Source of the DNA: Velocimicrobium porci
Lineage (GTDB): Bacteria > Bacillota > Clostridia > Lachnospirales > Lachnospiraceae
Direction of reading: 5' to 3'
DNA length: 47,765 bases
NCBI RefSeq assembly: GCF_009696045.1
Contig: NZ_VUMT01000020.1
Coordinates: 1 to 47,765, forward strand
This document shows, piece by piece, positions 33,420-42,809 of this stretch. Below the pieces are notes generated by a model. That model had not been told where the DNA came from. It saw only the letters and a program-made list of their open reading frames with translations, and searched no databases. Position 1 is the first letter of the stretch; each line of letters begins with the position of its first letter. A program made the position numbers and the translations under genes.

Positions 33420-35504
33420 ATGACATTTAGTATAAAACAAAAAAAAATACATATAGATAATTTTTATATTTTTATTGGGGCAGTAACTGCTTTAAAAATT
33501 TTATTAATGGGATTATTTTCATCTGATTATCAAAATAAATTATTTATACCGTTTATATCTTACTTTGTTGAAAATGGTGGGGATCCTTATCAACATTTTT
33601 ACAATTGTGGGATAAAGAATGCCTTTCCCTATCCATTTGGAATGTTACTTATCCAATCATTGGGAGCAATTATAGTAAAAATATTTGGAATAAAATCTGT
33701 ATTTATGACCAATCTAGCATATAAGTTTCCAAGTTTGCTTTTAGACTTTGTTGGACTTTATTTTTTAGTAAAGGTTTTTCCTGAAAAAAGGAGATATGTA
33801 GCAGTATTTTATTTTGCTTCTCCGATTGTACTTTATTCTGTCTATATGCATGGACAATTGGATATTATTCCTACTGTTTTATTATTAGGTACGGTTTATT
33901 ATATTTCATCGAAAGAAAAATATCGTGATATAAAAGGGGCATTGTTACTTATCATGGCTTTAATGACAAAATTGCATATTTTAGCAGTTCTCCCGATTAT
34001 ATTTATGTATTTCTATAAGAGAGATGGATTAAAAAAAGCAATGGTTTTTAGTGGAATTGTTGCGACAGGAACAATTTTTCTGATGGCGTTATTTAAGTCA
34101 CAAGGTTTTTATTCTATGGTTTTATTTAACGAAGAGCAAAATGTTCTTACACAGGTAGCACTAAAATTTGCAACAGTAGAAATGTATATACCAATTATAT
34201 CCATTTTGATGGTTTACTTACTCACTTTTAGTGTTAATATTATCAATCGTGATTTATTTATTAGCTTATGTGGAATGCTATTTTCAGTTTTTTTAGCTTT
34301 TTGCCCTCCTATGCCGGGATGGTATGTATGGATTGTACCATATGTAACATTGTTTTTTGTGAATATTGACATCGAACGATATAAAAATATTGCGATTTAT
34401 ATGTTGCTCAATATATTATATTTAGCATACTTTATATTTCTTCATGAAAGAAACATGGTAGATTTATATTTTTTAAACATAGATTTGTCTTTCTTAAAGA
34501 TTCATAATGTTGAATTTAAAAATATAATATTTACATTATTATCAGGTACTTTAATTTATATTGTATTTTCTATGTACCAATTGGGAATTGCAAGTAATTC
34601 CTTATACAAAAGGAGAAATGTGCCGTTTACAATTGGAATTGCTGGTGATAGTGGAGCTGGAAAGAGTACTTTAATTGAAGTGGTAGAAGCTGGTCTTGGG
34701 GCAAATAATCTATTGTATATTGAAGGAGATGGGGATCACAAATGGGAAAGAGGAGAAAAACATTGGGAAGAATTTACACATTTAAATCCAAAGGCGAATT
34801 ATTTATATAGACAGGCACAAGATTTACGACAGTTGAGAGTAGGAAGTCCAGTCAAGAGAGTAGAATATGATCATGATACTGGAAAGTTTACAAAAGCAAA
34901 AAAGATAAAGCCCAAAAACTATGTTATGCTATGTGGCTTACATTCCCTGTATTTACCTCAGACAAGAAGAAATCTTGATATGAAAATATATATGGATGTG
35001 GATGAAAAGCTGAGAAGATTTTGGAAAATTCAAAGAGATGTGGCACATCGAGGCTATTCTAAGGAAAAAATCGTTCGGCAGATTGAGGATAGAATGCCAG
35101 ATGCCAGGAAATACATTTATCCACAGAAAAAGTATGCGGATATGATAATACGTTATTATGATAAGACTTTGAGAGACTGTATGGAAGATAATCATGTTGT
35201 AAAAATGAGTATTAAAATAACAGTGAGTGCTGCTATTGATTTAGAAGTGTTAATTGATGAACTTACAGGATATGGCATATCTGTTAGCTATGATTATTTG
35301 GATAACCTTCAAATGCAAGTAGTTGACATTGACGCTGATTATTTGGAAAATGTAGATTTACCAGTTGAAACAATAGCAAATAGAATTATACCACAGTTAG
35401 AAGAGGTAACAAGGGAAAATTTGTATGTAAAAAATGCTAAGGATGGAATTATTTTGTTGTTTTTGCTATTGATTATCAGCAGAAAAATGAAGGATGAGGT
35501 GTGA
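33420..35504 (+). CDS. Fusion of a GT-C-like membrane domain to a uridine kinase/phosphoribulokinase-like domain
   Basis: A 694-residue two-part protein in one clean frame. Residues 1-395 have about ten to twelve membrane helices with a GT-C/mannosyltransferase-like layout (NGGDPYQHFYNCGIKNAFPY, MHGQLDIIPTVLLLGTVYY, PPMPGWYVWIVPYV). Residues about 400-600 are a P-loop kinase: Walker A is GIAGDSGAGKST near 404, then YIEGDGDHKW, the Lid-like RDVAHRGYSKEKIV, and YPQKKYADMIIRYYD, all typical of uridine kinase/phosphoribulokinase. A further 95 residues end in a hydrophobic IILLFLLLIIS. Joining a small-molecule kinase to a membrane glycosyltransferase-like domain is unusual. The kinase should face the cytoplasm. 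Its substrate may be a polyol or sugar used by the neighbouring nucleotidyltransferases. Confidence 0.78.
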   Translation: MTFSIKQKKIHIDNFYIFIGAVTALKILLMGLFSSDYQNKLFIPFISYFVENGGDPYQHFYNCGIKNAFPYPFGMLLIQSLGAIIVKIFGIKSVFMTNLAYKFPSLLLDFVGLYFLVKVFPEKRRYVAVFYFASPIVLYSVYMHGQLDIIPTVLLLGTVYYISSKEKYRDIKGALLLIMALMTKLHILAVLPIIFMYFYKRDGLKKAMVFSGIVATGTIFLMALFKSQGFYSMVLFNEEQNVLTQVALKFATVEMYIPIISILMVYLLTFSVNIINRDLFISLCGMLFSVFLAFCPPMPGWYVWIVPYVTLFFVNIDIERYKNIAIYMLLNILYLAYFIFLHERNMVDLYFLNIDLSFLKIHNVEFKNIIFTLLSGTLIYIVFSMYQLGIASNSLYKRRNVPFTIGIAGDSGAGKSTLIEVVEAGLGANNLLYIEGDGDHKWERGEKHWEEFTHLNPKANYLYRQAQDLRQLRVGSPVKRVEYDHDTGKFTKAKKIKPKNYVMLCGLHSLYLPQTRRNLDMKIYMDVDEKLRRFWKIQRDVAHRGYSKEKIVRQIEDRMPDARKYIYPQKKYADMIIRYYDKTLRDCMEDNHVVKMSIKITVSAAIDLEVLIDELTGYGISVSYDYLDNLQMQVVDIDADYLENVDLPVETIANRIIPQLEEVTRENLYVKNAKDGIILLFLLLIISRKMKDEV

Positions 35505-35507
35505 TAA

Positions 35508-36182
35508 TTGATAAAAGCAGTTATTTTTGATTTGGATGATACCTTATATGATTATGAATATAGTCATGAGCGAGCAATGCTAATTTTACGGGATTATTGT
35601 GTTAAAAAATTTTCTATTTCAGTAGAATATTTTGAAAACAGCTTTAATAAAGCAAAGGATATCGTAAAAGAACAATTAGGAAACGTTGGAGCTTCGCATA
35701 ATAGAATGTTGTATATGCAAAAATTTTTGGAAATAATCGGAGAAAAATCCTCTGTATATGCATTAGAACTTTATAATCAGTATTGGAATGCAATGCTTGA
35801 AACGATAGAAACATTTGATTATGTTATGCCTCTATTTCAAAAATTAAATAATCTGGAAATTAAGATTGCTATTTTGACAGACTTGACTGCACATATTCAA
35901 TATAGAAAAATTAAACATTTGGGCATTGCAGAATATATTGATATGATTGTTACTAGCGAAGAAGCCGGAAGAGAAAAGCCAGATAAAAAAATGTTTGATT
36001 TGATAATAAAAAAACTTTCTTTAAAACCACATCAAATGATTATGATCGGTGACAGTTACAGAAAAGATATTCTTGGAGCAGAGGCTGCCGGAATTCATGG
36101 AATTTTATATGACAAAAAGGAAGACAACGTCATAATAAAACAGTGTTTGGAGATGATTAAGATTGAATCAGAAAAGGAATAA
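35508..36182 (+). CDS. HAD-superfamily phosphatase-like hydrolase
   Basis: A 224-residue protein. The nucleophile motif I is VIFDLDDTLYDYEYSH, motif II ILTDLTAH, motif III lysine lies in EEAGREKPDKKMFDLIIKK, and motif IV is MIGDSYRKDILGAEAAGI. The cap is helical, as in phosphoglycolate-phosphatase/YjjG-type enzymes. It should remove phosphate from a small phosphorylated intermediate of the block. The start is TTG 35508, after GAGGTGTGATAA. The stop overlaps the GtrA start by 20 bases. Confidence 0.87.
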   Translation: MIKAVIFDLDDTLYDYEYSHERAMLILRDYCVKKFSISVEYFENSFNKAKDIVKEQLGNVGASHNRMLYMQKFLEIIGEKSSVYALELYNQYWNAMLETIETFDYVMPLFQKLNNLEIKIAILTDLTAHIQYRKIKHLGIAEYIDMIVTSEEAGREKPDKKMFDLIIKKLSLKPHQMIMIGDSYRKDILGAEAAGIHGILYDKKEDNVIIKQCLEMIKIESEKE

Positions 36183-36564
36183 GATTCAAAAAAAAGAATT
36201 ATTAAAATTTTTGATTGGTGGAGGCAGTGCTGTTGTAGTAGATTACATTTCCTATAATGTTTTTTTATTGACAGGATGGAATGTATCAATGGCAAAGGCT
36301 GTTTCTTATGTATGTGGTGCTATTGTGGGATTTATTATTAATAAATTATGGACATTTGAAAGTAAAGAATTTTCTAAAACGGAAATCGTGCGTTATATAA
36401 TATTATATGCAGTTTCGGCATGTATTAATGCAGGCGTAAATAAATTAGTTATAATTGTTTTAAATATGAAAATATTAGCATTTTTATGTGCAACAGGTAT
36501 TAGTACAGTACTAAATTTTTTAGGGCAAAAATTTTTTGTGTTTGTGAAAAAGGAGAGAGTGTAA
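36163..36564 (+). CDS. GtrA-family membrane protein (polyprenyl-phosphate-sugar flippase type)
   Basis: A 133-residue protein with four predicted membrane helices (FLIGGGSAVVVDYISYNVFL, MAKAVSYVCGAIVGFIINKL, IVRYIILYAVSACINAGVN, LAFLCATGISTVLNFLGQKF). The last ends in the family FLGQKFFVF. GtrA proteins are thought to flip undecaprenyl-phosphate-linked sugars. The start is TTG 36163 inside the end of the HAD gene; no ATG is available. It stands directly before a dolichyl-phosphate-mannose-synthase-type GT2, the common GtrA-GtrB pairing. Confidence 0.9.
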   Translation: MNQKRNKIQKKELLKFLIGGGSAVVVDYISYNVFLLTGWNVSMAKAVSYVCGAIVGFIINKLWTFESKEFSKTEIVRYIILYAVSACINAGVNKLVIIVLNMKILAFLCATGISTVLNFLGQKFFVFVKKERV

Positions 36565-37269
36565 ATGAAATTGTCGGTAGTTGTTCCATGCTATGATGAA
36601 GCTGAAAATATACCATTAATTTTGAAAAGATTTAGTGAAGTTATTAAACGTGATGATATAGAGGTTATACTGGTAGATAATGGTTCTAAAGATAACTCAC
36701 CGCAAGTGTTAAAGGAATTGTTACCTCAATATCCGTTTGCGAGAACTGTCAGAGTTGAGGTTAATCAAGGATATGGATATGGTATTGTGCAGGGATTGTT
36801 GGCGTGCTCAGGTGATTTTATAGGATGGACTCATGCTGATATGCAGACAGATCCAGCTGATTTAATAAAGGCATTAAATATTATTGAAGCAAATAATAAT
36901 AATGAACACCTTTTTATAAAGGGGGACAGAAAAGGGAGACCTCTATTTGATCAATTTTTTACGACTGGTATGAGTATTTTTGAAACAATATATATGGGAG
37001 AAAGACTATATGATGTAAATGCACAGCCTAATGTTTTTAGTAAAAAATTTTTTAAAACATGGGAAAATCCTCCAAAAGATTTTGCATTGGATTTGTATGC
37101 ACTATATATGGCAAGAAAAGCAAAACTTCATATAGAACGTTTTGATGTAATTTTTCCTGAAAGAGTACATGGAGAATCTCATTGGAATAAGGGATTGGCT
37201 TCAAAGTGGAAATTTATTAAAAGAACGATTGAGTTCAGTAAAAAACTTAAAAAGGAGGGAATACACTGA
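36565..37269 (+). CDS. GT2 polyprenyl-phosphate sugar synthase type (GtrB/DPM-like)
   Basis: A 234-residue GT-A enzyme. MKLSVVVPCYDEAENIPLIL begins the nucleotide fold, VILVDNGSKDNSPQVLKEL follows, and the metal motif region is IGWTHADMQTDPADLIKAL. No membrane helices follow, unlike GtrB itself, so it is a soluble DPM1-like form. It should transfer a sugar to undecaprenyl phosphate on the inner face; GtrA would flip the product and a GT-C protein would use it outside. AAAAGGAGAGAG precedes the ATG, and the stop TGA shares its A with the next start. Confidence 0.88.
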   Translation: MKLSVVVPCYDEAENIPLILKRFSEVIKRDDIEVILVDNGSKDNSPQVLKELLPQYPFARTVRVEVNQGYGYGIVQGLLACSGDFIGWTHADMQTDPADLIKALNIIEANNNNEHLFIKGDRKGRPLFDQFFTTGMSIFETIYMGERLYDVNAQPNVFSKKFFKTWENPPKDFALDLYALYMARKAKLHIERFDVIFPERVHGESHWNKGLASKWKFIKRTIEFSKKLKKEGIH

Positions 37270-37892
37270 TGGAATATATTGCACATAGAATCAATACAAT
37301 AGAAGAATTAAAAAAATTATCACCTCAATATGGAGTTGAATTAGATTTAAGAGATGATTTGAATGGAAATATTTACATTTCACATAATCCTTTTGAACAT
37401 GGAGAAAGCTTTGAAGAATATTTAAAACAGTACCATCATGGAACAATGATACTGAATGTGAAAAGTGAAAGAATAGAGCATAAGATACTTGAAATGTTGC
37501 AAAGATATAATATTTCAAAATATTTTTTCTTGGATTCTTCTTTTCCGATGATTAAACTGCTGTCAGATATGGGAGAGAAAAATGTTGCAGTGCGATTTTC
37601 AGAATATGAAGGTATTGATACATTAGAGAATATGGCTGGAAGGATTGAGTGGGTATGGGTGGATACTTTTTCTTGTTTGCCATTAGATAAAAAAATGTTT
37701 AGTCATATTAAGAAGTTGGGGTATAAGGTATGTTTGGTGTCACCAGAATTGCAGGGGCAACCAGAAAAATTGGAAGAATATGCAAAGCAAATAGTAGATG
37801 AAAATATAGAGTTCGATGCAATTTGTAGTAAGATATATAAGATACCAGAATGGAAAAAGGAATTATTAAATGTTTCTGTAATGCAAGATTAA
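37269..37892 (+). CDS. Phosphodiesterase-like TIM-barrel protein (GDPD/PI-PLC-like), function unclear
   Basis: A 207-residue protein beginning MEYIAHRINTIEELKKL with GVELDLRDDLNGNIYISHNP. The early His-Arg, the E.D pair and the later SHNP match the first active-site segments of glycerophosphodiesterase/phospholipase-C-like barrels. Later strands (GTMILNVKSE, YFFLDSSFPMI) also fit that fold. The protein is short for the family. In a glycan operon it may be a cyclase or lyase for a phosphodiester-linked group, or a sugar-modifying enzyme. It is translationally coupled to the GT2 gene and is the last gene of the operon. Confidence 0.6.
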   Translation: MEYIAHRINTIEELKKLSPQYGVELDLRDDLNGNIYISHNPFEHGESFEEYLKQYHHGTMILNVKSERIEHKILEMLQRYNISKYFFLDSSFPMIKLLSDMGEKNVAVRFSEYEGIDTLENMAGRIEWVWVDTFSCLPLDKKMFSHIKKLGYKVCLVSPELQGQPEKLEEYAKQIVDENIEFDAICSKIYKIPEWKKELLNVSVMQD

Positions 37893-37893
37893 T

Positions 37894-37939
37894 TTTTGGA
37901 GAAAAAATGTCAATTTTACTTGACATTTTTTCTCCAAAA
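37894..37939. terminator. Bidirectional terminator between convergent operons, overlapping the end of rmd
   Basis: A perfect 20-bp inverted repeat (37894-37913 and 37920-37939) with a six-base loop and T/A runs on both sides. The reverse-strand rmd stop lies in the loop, so the last codons of rmd (after FWRKN) form one arm. Confidence 0.9.
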
Positions 37940-38863
37940 TTGTAATGTTTCTATTAATGTTGTATCAAGAGAAACTATAGGATGCCAATTTATAGAATTC
38001 GTAATTTCCGAAATATCTGCCTCGATAACAGGAACATCTACCGGTCTTAATTTATTTTCATCTGTTTTTACTTCAATTTCTGTCTTGGATAAGGCTAAAA
38101 TTTTATCTAAAATTTCCGAGATTGCAATAGCCTTTCCACTTCCAACATTATAAGTTTTTCCTCTTATCCCTTTTTCTATTATCAAGCTATATGCTTTTAC
38201 AACATCTCTTACATCAGTAAAATCCCGTTTAGCACTTAAATTTCCAACATAAATAATAGGTGGTTTGAGTCCTTTTTCAATTTCAGCTACCTGTTTACAG
38301 AAATCTGCAACGACAAATTGTGGAGTTTGGTTTGGTCCGATATGATTGAAGGCACGAACCATCATAATATCCATACCATATCCGTCAGCATATATTTTTC
38401 CTATCATATTTTGACATGCTTTGGTAGCGGCATAAATATTTCCCGGTCGTAGCGTATTTGTTTCTTTAATTGGAGTTTCTTCTGGTAAAATATGACCATA
38501 TTCTTCACCAGATCCAATTAAAAGAATACGTGGCTGATAGTCTTGGATTTCCCGAATTGCATCTAAGACATTAACACTACCTTTAATATTGATATCAATA
38601 GTAAGTGATGGATTTTTCCATGATACAGCAACAGAACTTTGAGCTGCTAAATGAAAAATATAATCAGGTTTTTCTGATTTTAATAAATCAATAATAGAAT
38701 CTTTTTCTAAAATATTCAAATCATATATTTTTATATCGGTTCGATTTATAATTTCGTGTTTTAACTTTGTTGCAACAATAGACCATTTACAATCTTGTTG
38801 CAAATGGTCTATTAAATAATTGCCAACGAAACCTCCAGCACCGATAATAAGTGCTTTTTTCAT
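37916..38863 (-). CDS. rmd: GDP-6-deoxy-4-keto-D-mannose reductase (GDP-D-rhamnose synthase type)
   Basis: Reduces the 4-keto group made by Gmd to give GDP-D-rhamnose, using NAD(P)H in the cytoplasm. The 315-residue SDR has the Rossmann loop GAGGFVGNYL, HLAAQSSVAVSWKNP, GSGEEYGHI, the catalytic YAATKACQ (YxxxK) and VRAFNHIGPNQTPQFVVADF, the last being characteristic of Rmd/RfbD-like reductases. It lacks features of GDP-fucose synthase. It is 23 bases after gmd in a manC-gmd-rmd operon, the same trio that supplies D-rhamnose in the P. aeruginosa A-band pathway and Aneurinibacillus S-layer glycan. AAAGGA precedes the start. Confidence 0.87.
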   Translation of the reverse strand: MKKALIIGAGGFVGNYLIDHLQQDCKWSIVATKLKHEIINRTDIKIYDLNILEKDSIIDLLKSEKPDYIFHLAAQSSVAVSWKNPSLTIDINIKGSVNVLDAIREIQDYQPRILLIGSGEEYGHILPEETPIKETNTLRPGNIYAATKACQNMIGKIYADGYGMDIMMVRAFNHIGPNQTPQFVVADFCKQVAEIEKGLKPPIIYVGNLSAKRDFTDVRDVVKAYSLIIEKGIRGKTYNVGSGKAIAISEILDKILALSKTEIEVKTDENKLRPVDVPVIEADISEITNSINWHPIVSLDTTLIETLQFWRKNVK

Positions 38864-38886
38864 TTTGTTGTAATCCTTTCTAAAAA

Positions 38887-41003
<2,117 letters not shown>

Positions 41004-41178
41004 AATAATTAAATCTCCTATTAGAATAGTATAAAATACGAATTAATTCTACTATATTTGTGTTAATTTTGCAAATAAAAAGCGAATAGTTTTCATCAGA
41101 GCACTCATCTATGAAGAACCGTAATTTTTTTACGGATAGATATTGCGGAAGAGTATAAGGATGGTTATACTATATCTA

Positions 41179-41200
41179 TAGATTCATACATAGGAATCTA
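41179..41200. promoter_or_regulatory. Small palindrome before the AAA ATPase gene
   Basis: TAGATTC (41179-41185) and GAATCTA (41194-41200) form a 7-bp inverted repeat about 20 bases before the ATPase start. It could be an operator or an mRNA hairpin controlling translation. The reverse manC promoter is probably also in this intergenic region, but I could not assign it. Confidence 0.4.
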
Positions 41201-41221
41201 TTTGAAAGGATGGTAGCTTAT

Positions 41222-42373
41222 ATGTTAAAGAAATTTGTATTGAAGAATTATAAGAATTTTAAGGATGAAATATCCATAAATTTTAAAAATACTGCTGGTT
41301 ATCAGTTTAGTACAGATTGTATTACAGATGGTATTATTAGCAAAATGTTGATTTATGGAAGAAATGCAACAGGAAAAACTAATTTAGGTAAAGCATTAAT
41401 AGATATACGAGTAATAATGTTTAGTTCACCCTATATGGGAGAAGAAGAATTTCTTAACGCTGATTCTATGGAAAACTCAGCAATGTTTTCTTATGAGTTT
41501 GAGTTTGATAATAGAATATTAATATATAAATATGAACGATTTTCTAATCAGGAGTTAAAAAGTGAAGAATTGATTATCGATGGTAACACCATTTTTAAAT
41601 GTAATTTTGAAAATGGTGAATTTGAATTTGATAATTTGCACTATATAAATGCAGAAACAGCTAATATTCAAAGATATTTGCAGTCACTGAATATTGGTGG
41701 AGAGGTAGAAGAAATTCAAGAGCCTAAGTTGCCATTTCTTAGGTGGTTGATTAGTAACGTAGCATTAAGCAATAACTCATTGTTGATAAAATTGTCCAGT
41801 TATGTCAGAAGGATGATACGCATTACAGCAGTCACTGGTATGTTACAGCGTCCAAGACAACTAAATGAAAGCTTTTATGAATTTTTAGAAAATCAAAATA
41901 AATTAAAAGATTTAGAAGATTTTCTTAATGAAATGGGTGTAGAGTGTAAATTGGTATTAAAAAAGTTGCCAGATGGTCGAAAAGAATTATATTTTTCTCA
42001 TGAAAAATTAGTGCCATTTTATGAAACTGCTTCAAGTGGAACATTAGCATTAGTTGATTTGTATCGCAGATTGATTCCAAAAGGCTGGGAGCCATCTTTT
42101 ATATATTTAGATGAGTTTGATGCTTTTTATCATTATGAAATGGCAGAGAAGGTAATAAGTTTTTTCAAGAGAAAATATCCAAAATGTCAGATAATTATGA
42201 CTTCTCATAACACCAATTTAATGACAAATAGATTGATGCGACCAGATTGTCTGTTTATTTTATCAAGGAGCGGAACTCTAACGGCACTCTGTAATGCAAC
42301 ATCTAGAGAATTACGGGAAGGTCATAATCTTGAAAAAATGTATATTAGTGGGGAGTTCGAAAAATATGAGTAA
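41222..42373 (+). CDS. AAA ATPase of the OLD/AAA_15-like type, defence-system style
   Basis: A protein of about 383 residues. MLKKFVLKNYKNFKDEISIN is the usual start of RecF/OLD-like ATPases, and YGRNATGKTNLGKAL is Walker A near residue 46. The late SSGTLALVDLYRRL (signature-like) and FIYLDEFDAFYHYEMAEKVI (Walker B) are followed by QIIMTSHNTNLM with the switch His. ATPases like this pair with TOPRIM or nuclease partners in phage-defence systems. The next gene overlaps by eight bases and looks like such a partner, but truncated. ATG 41222 is preferred, with AAAGGA 11 bases upstream, to ATG 41210. Confidence 0.83.
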   Translation: MLKKFVLKNYKNFKDEISINFKNTAGYQFSTDCITDGIISKMLIYGRNATGKTNLGKALIDIRVIMFSSPYMGEEEFLNADSMENSAMFSYEFEFDNRILIYKYERFSNQELKSEELIIDGNTIFKCNFENGEFEFDNLHYINAETANIQRYLQSLNIGGEVEEIQEPKLPFLRWLISNVALSNNSLLIKLSSYVRRMIRITAVTGMLQRPRQLNESFYEFLENQNKLKDLEDFLNEMGVECKLVLKKLPDGRKELYFSHEKLVPFYETASSGTLALVDLYRRLIPKGWEPSFIYLDEFDAFYHYEMAEKVISFFKRKYPKCQIIMTSHNTNLMTNRLMRPDCLFILSRSGTLTALCNATSRELREGHNLEKMYISGEFEKYE

Positions 42374-42647
42374 TTATTATGGAAAAGTAAGAAAACGGAG
42401 TCAGAATTTGTTGATAGTAGAAGGAAATCATGAGAAAAATAAACTGTTTTGGCTGATTTTTAAATGTTTTCCAGAAATTAATGTTAACATAGATGATATT
42501 TGGATTTATGGAACCAATATATATATGCTTTATGATGACATCGTGAAAGAGTATGGTGGCAAATGGGCAGAAGAAAATGATAATATTGATTTGCCGAACG
42601 AAAAATATCAGTATCTTTACAACCGGGTAAAAAGTATAAAACTATAG
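42366..42647 (+). pseudogene. Truncated TOPRIM-like partner of the AAA ATPase
   Basis: Only 93 residues remain. The N-terminus RKRSQNLLIVEGNHEKNKLF contains the IVEG strand-glutamate expected of a TOPRIM-like fold, and IDDIWIYGTNIYMLYDDIVK follows. As far as I recall, relatives beside similar ATPases are 250-300 residues; here reading ends after NDNIDLPNEKYQYLYNRV, and a terminator follows at once. The later metal-binding aspartates are missing, so this is probably a 3' deletion. It overlaps the ATPase gene by eight bases. Confidence 0.6.
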
Positions 42648-42652
42648 GCACA

Positions 42653-42695
42653 AAAAAGTCATTCCAGTGAATTAGAAGTAGAGGGATGGCTTTTT
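42653..42695 (+). terminator. Terminator after the truncated partner gene
   Basis: AAAAAGTCATTCC (42653-42665) pairs with GGATGGCTTTTT (42684-42695) with one wobble and one bulge, ending in a T run. Confidence 0.75.
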
Positions 42696-42742
42696 CGCAT
42701 GTGAAGAAGCTTACAAATTATATGTAAATTGACATAGGGTGA

Positions 42743-42771
42743 TTGGAATTCTCCCCAAATCGTGATATTAT
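42743..42771 (+). promoter_or_regulatory. Promoter of the CapD-type gene
   Basis: TTGGAA (42743-42748) and TATTAT (42766-42771) with a 17-bp spacer, 38 bases before ATG 42810. Plausible but not consensus. Confidence 0.5.
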
Positions 42772-42809
42772 TAAAGGGACTAAAAAACATTAGATAAGGA
42801 TAGCAAATT

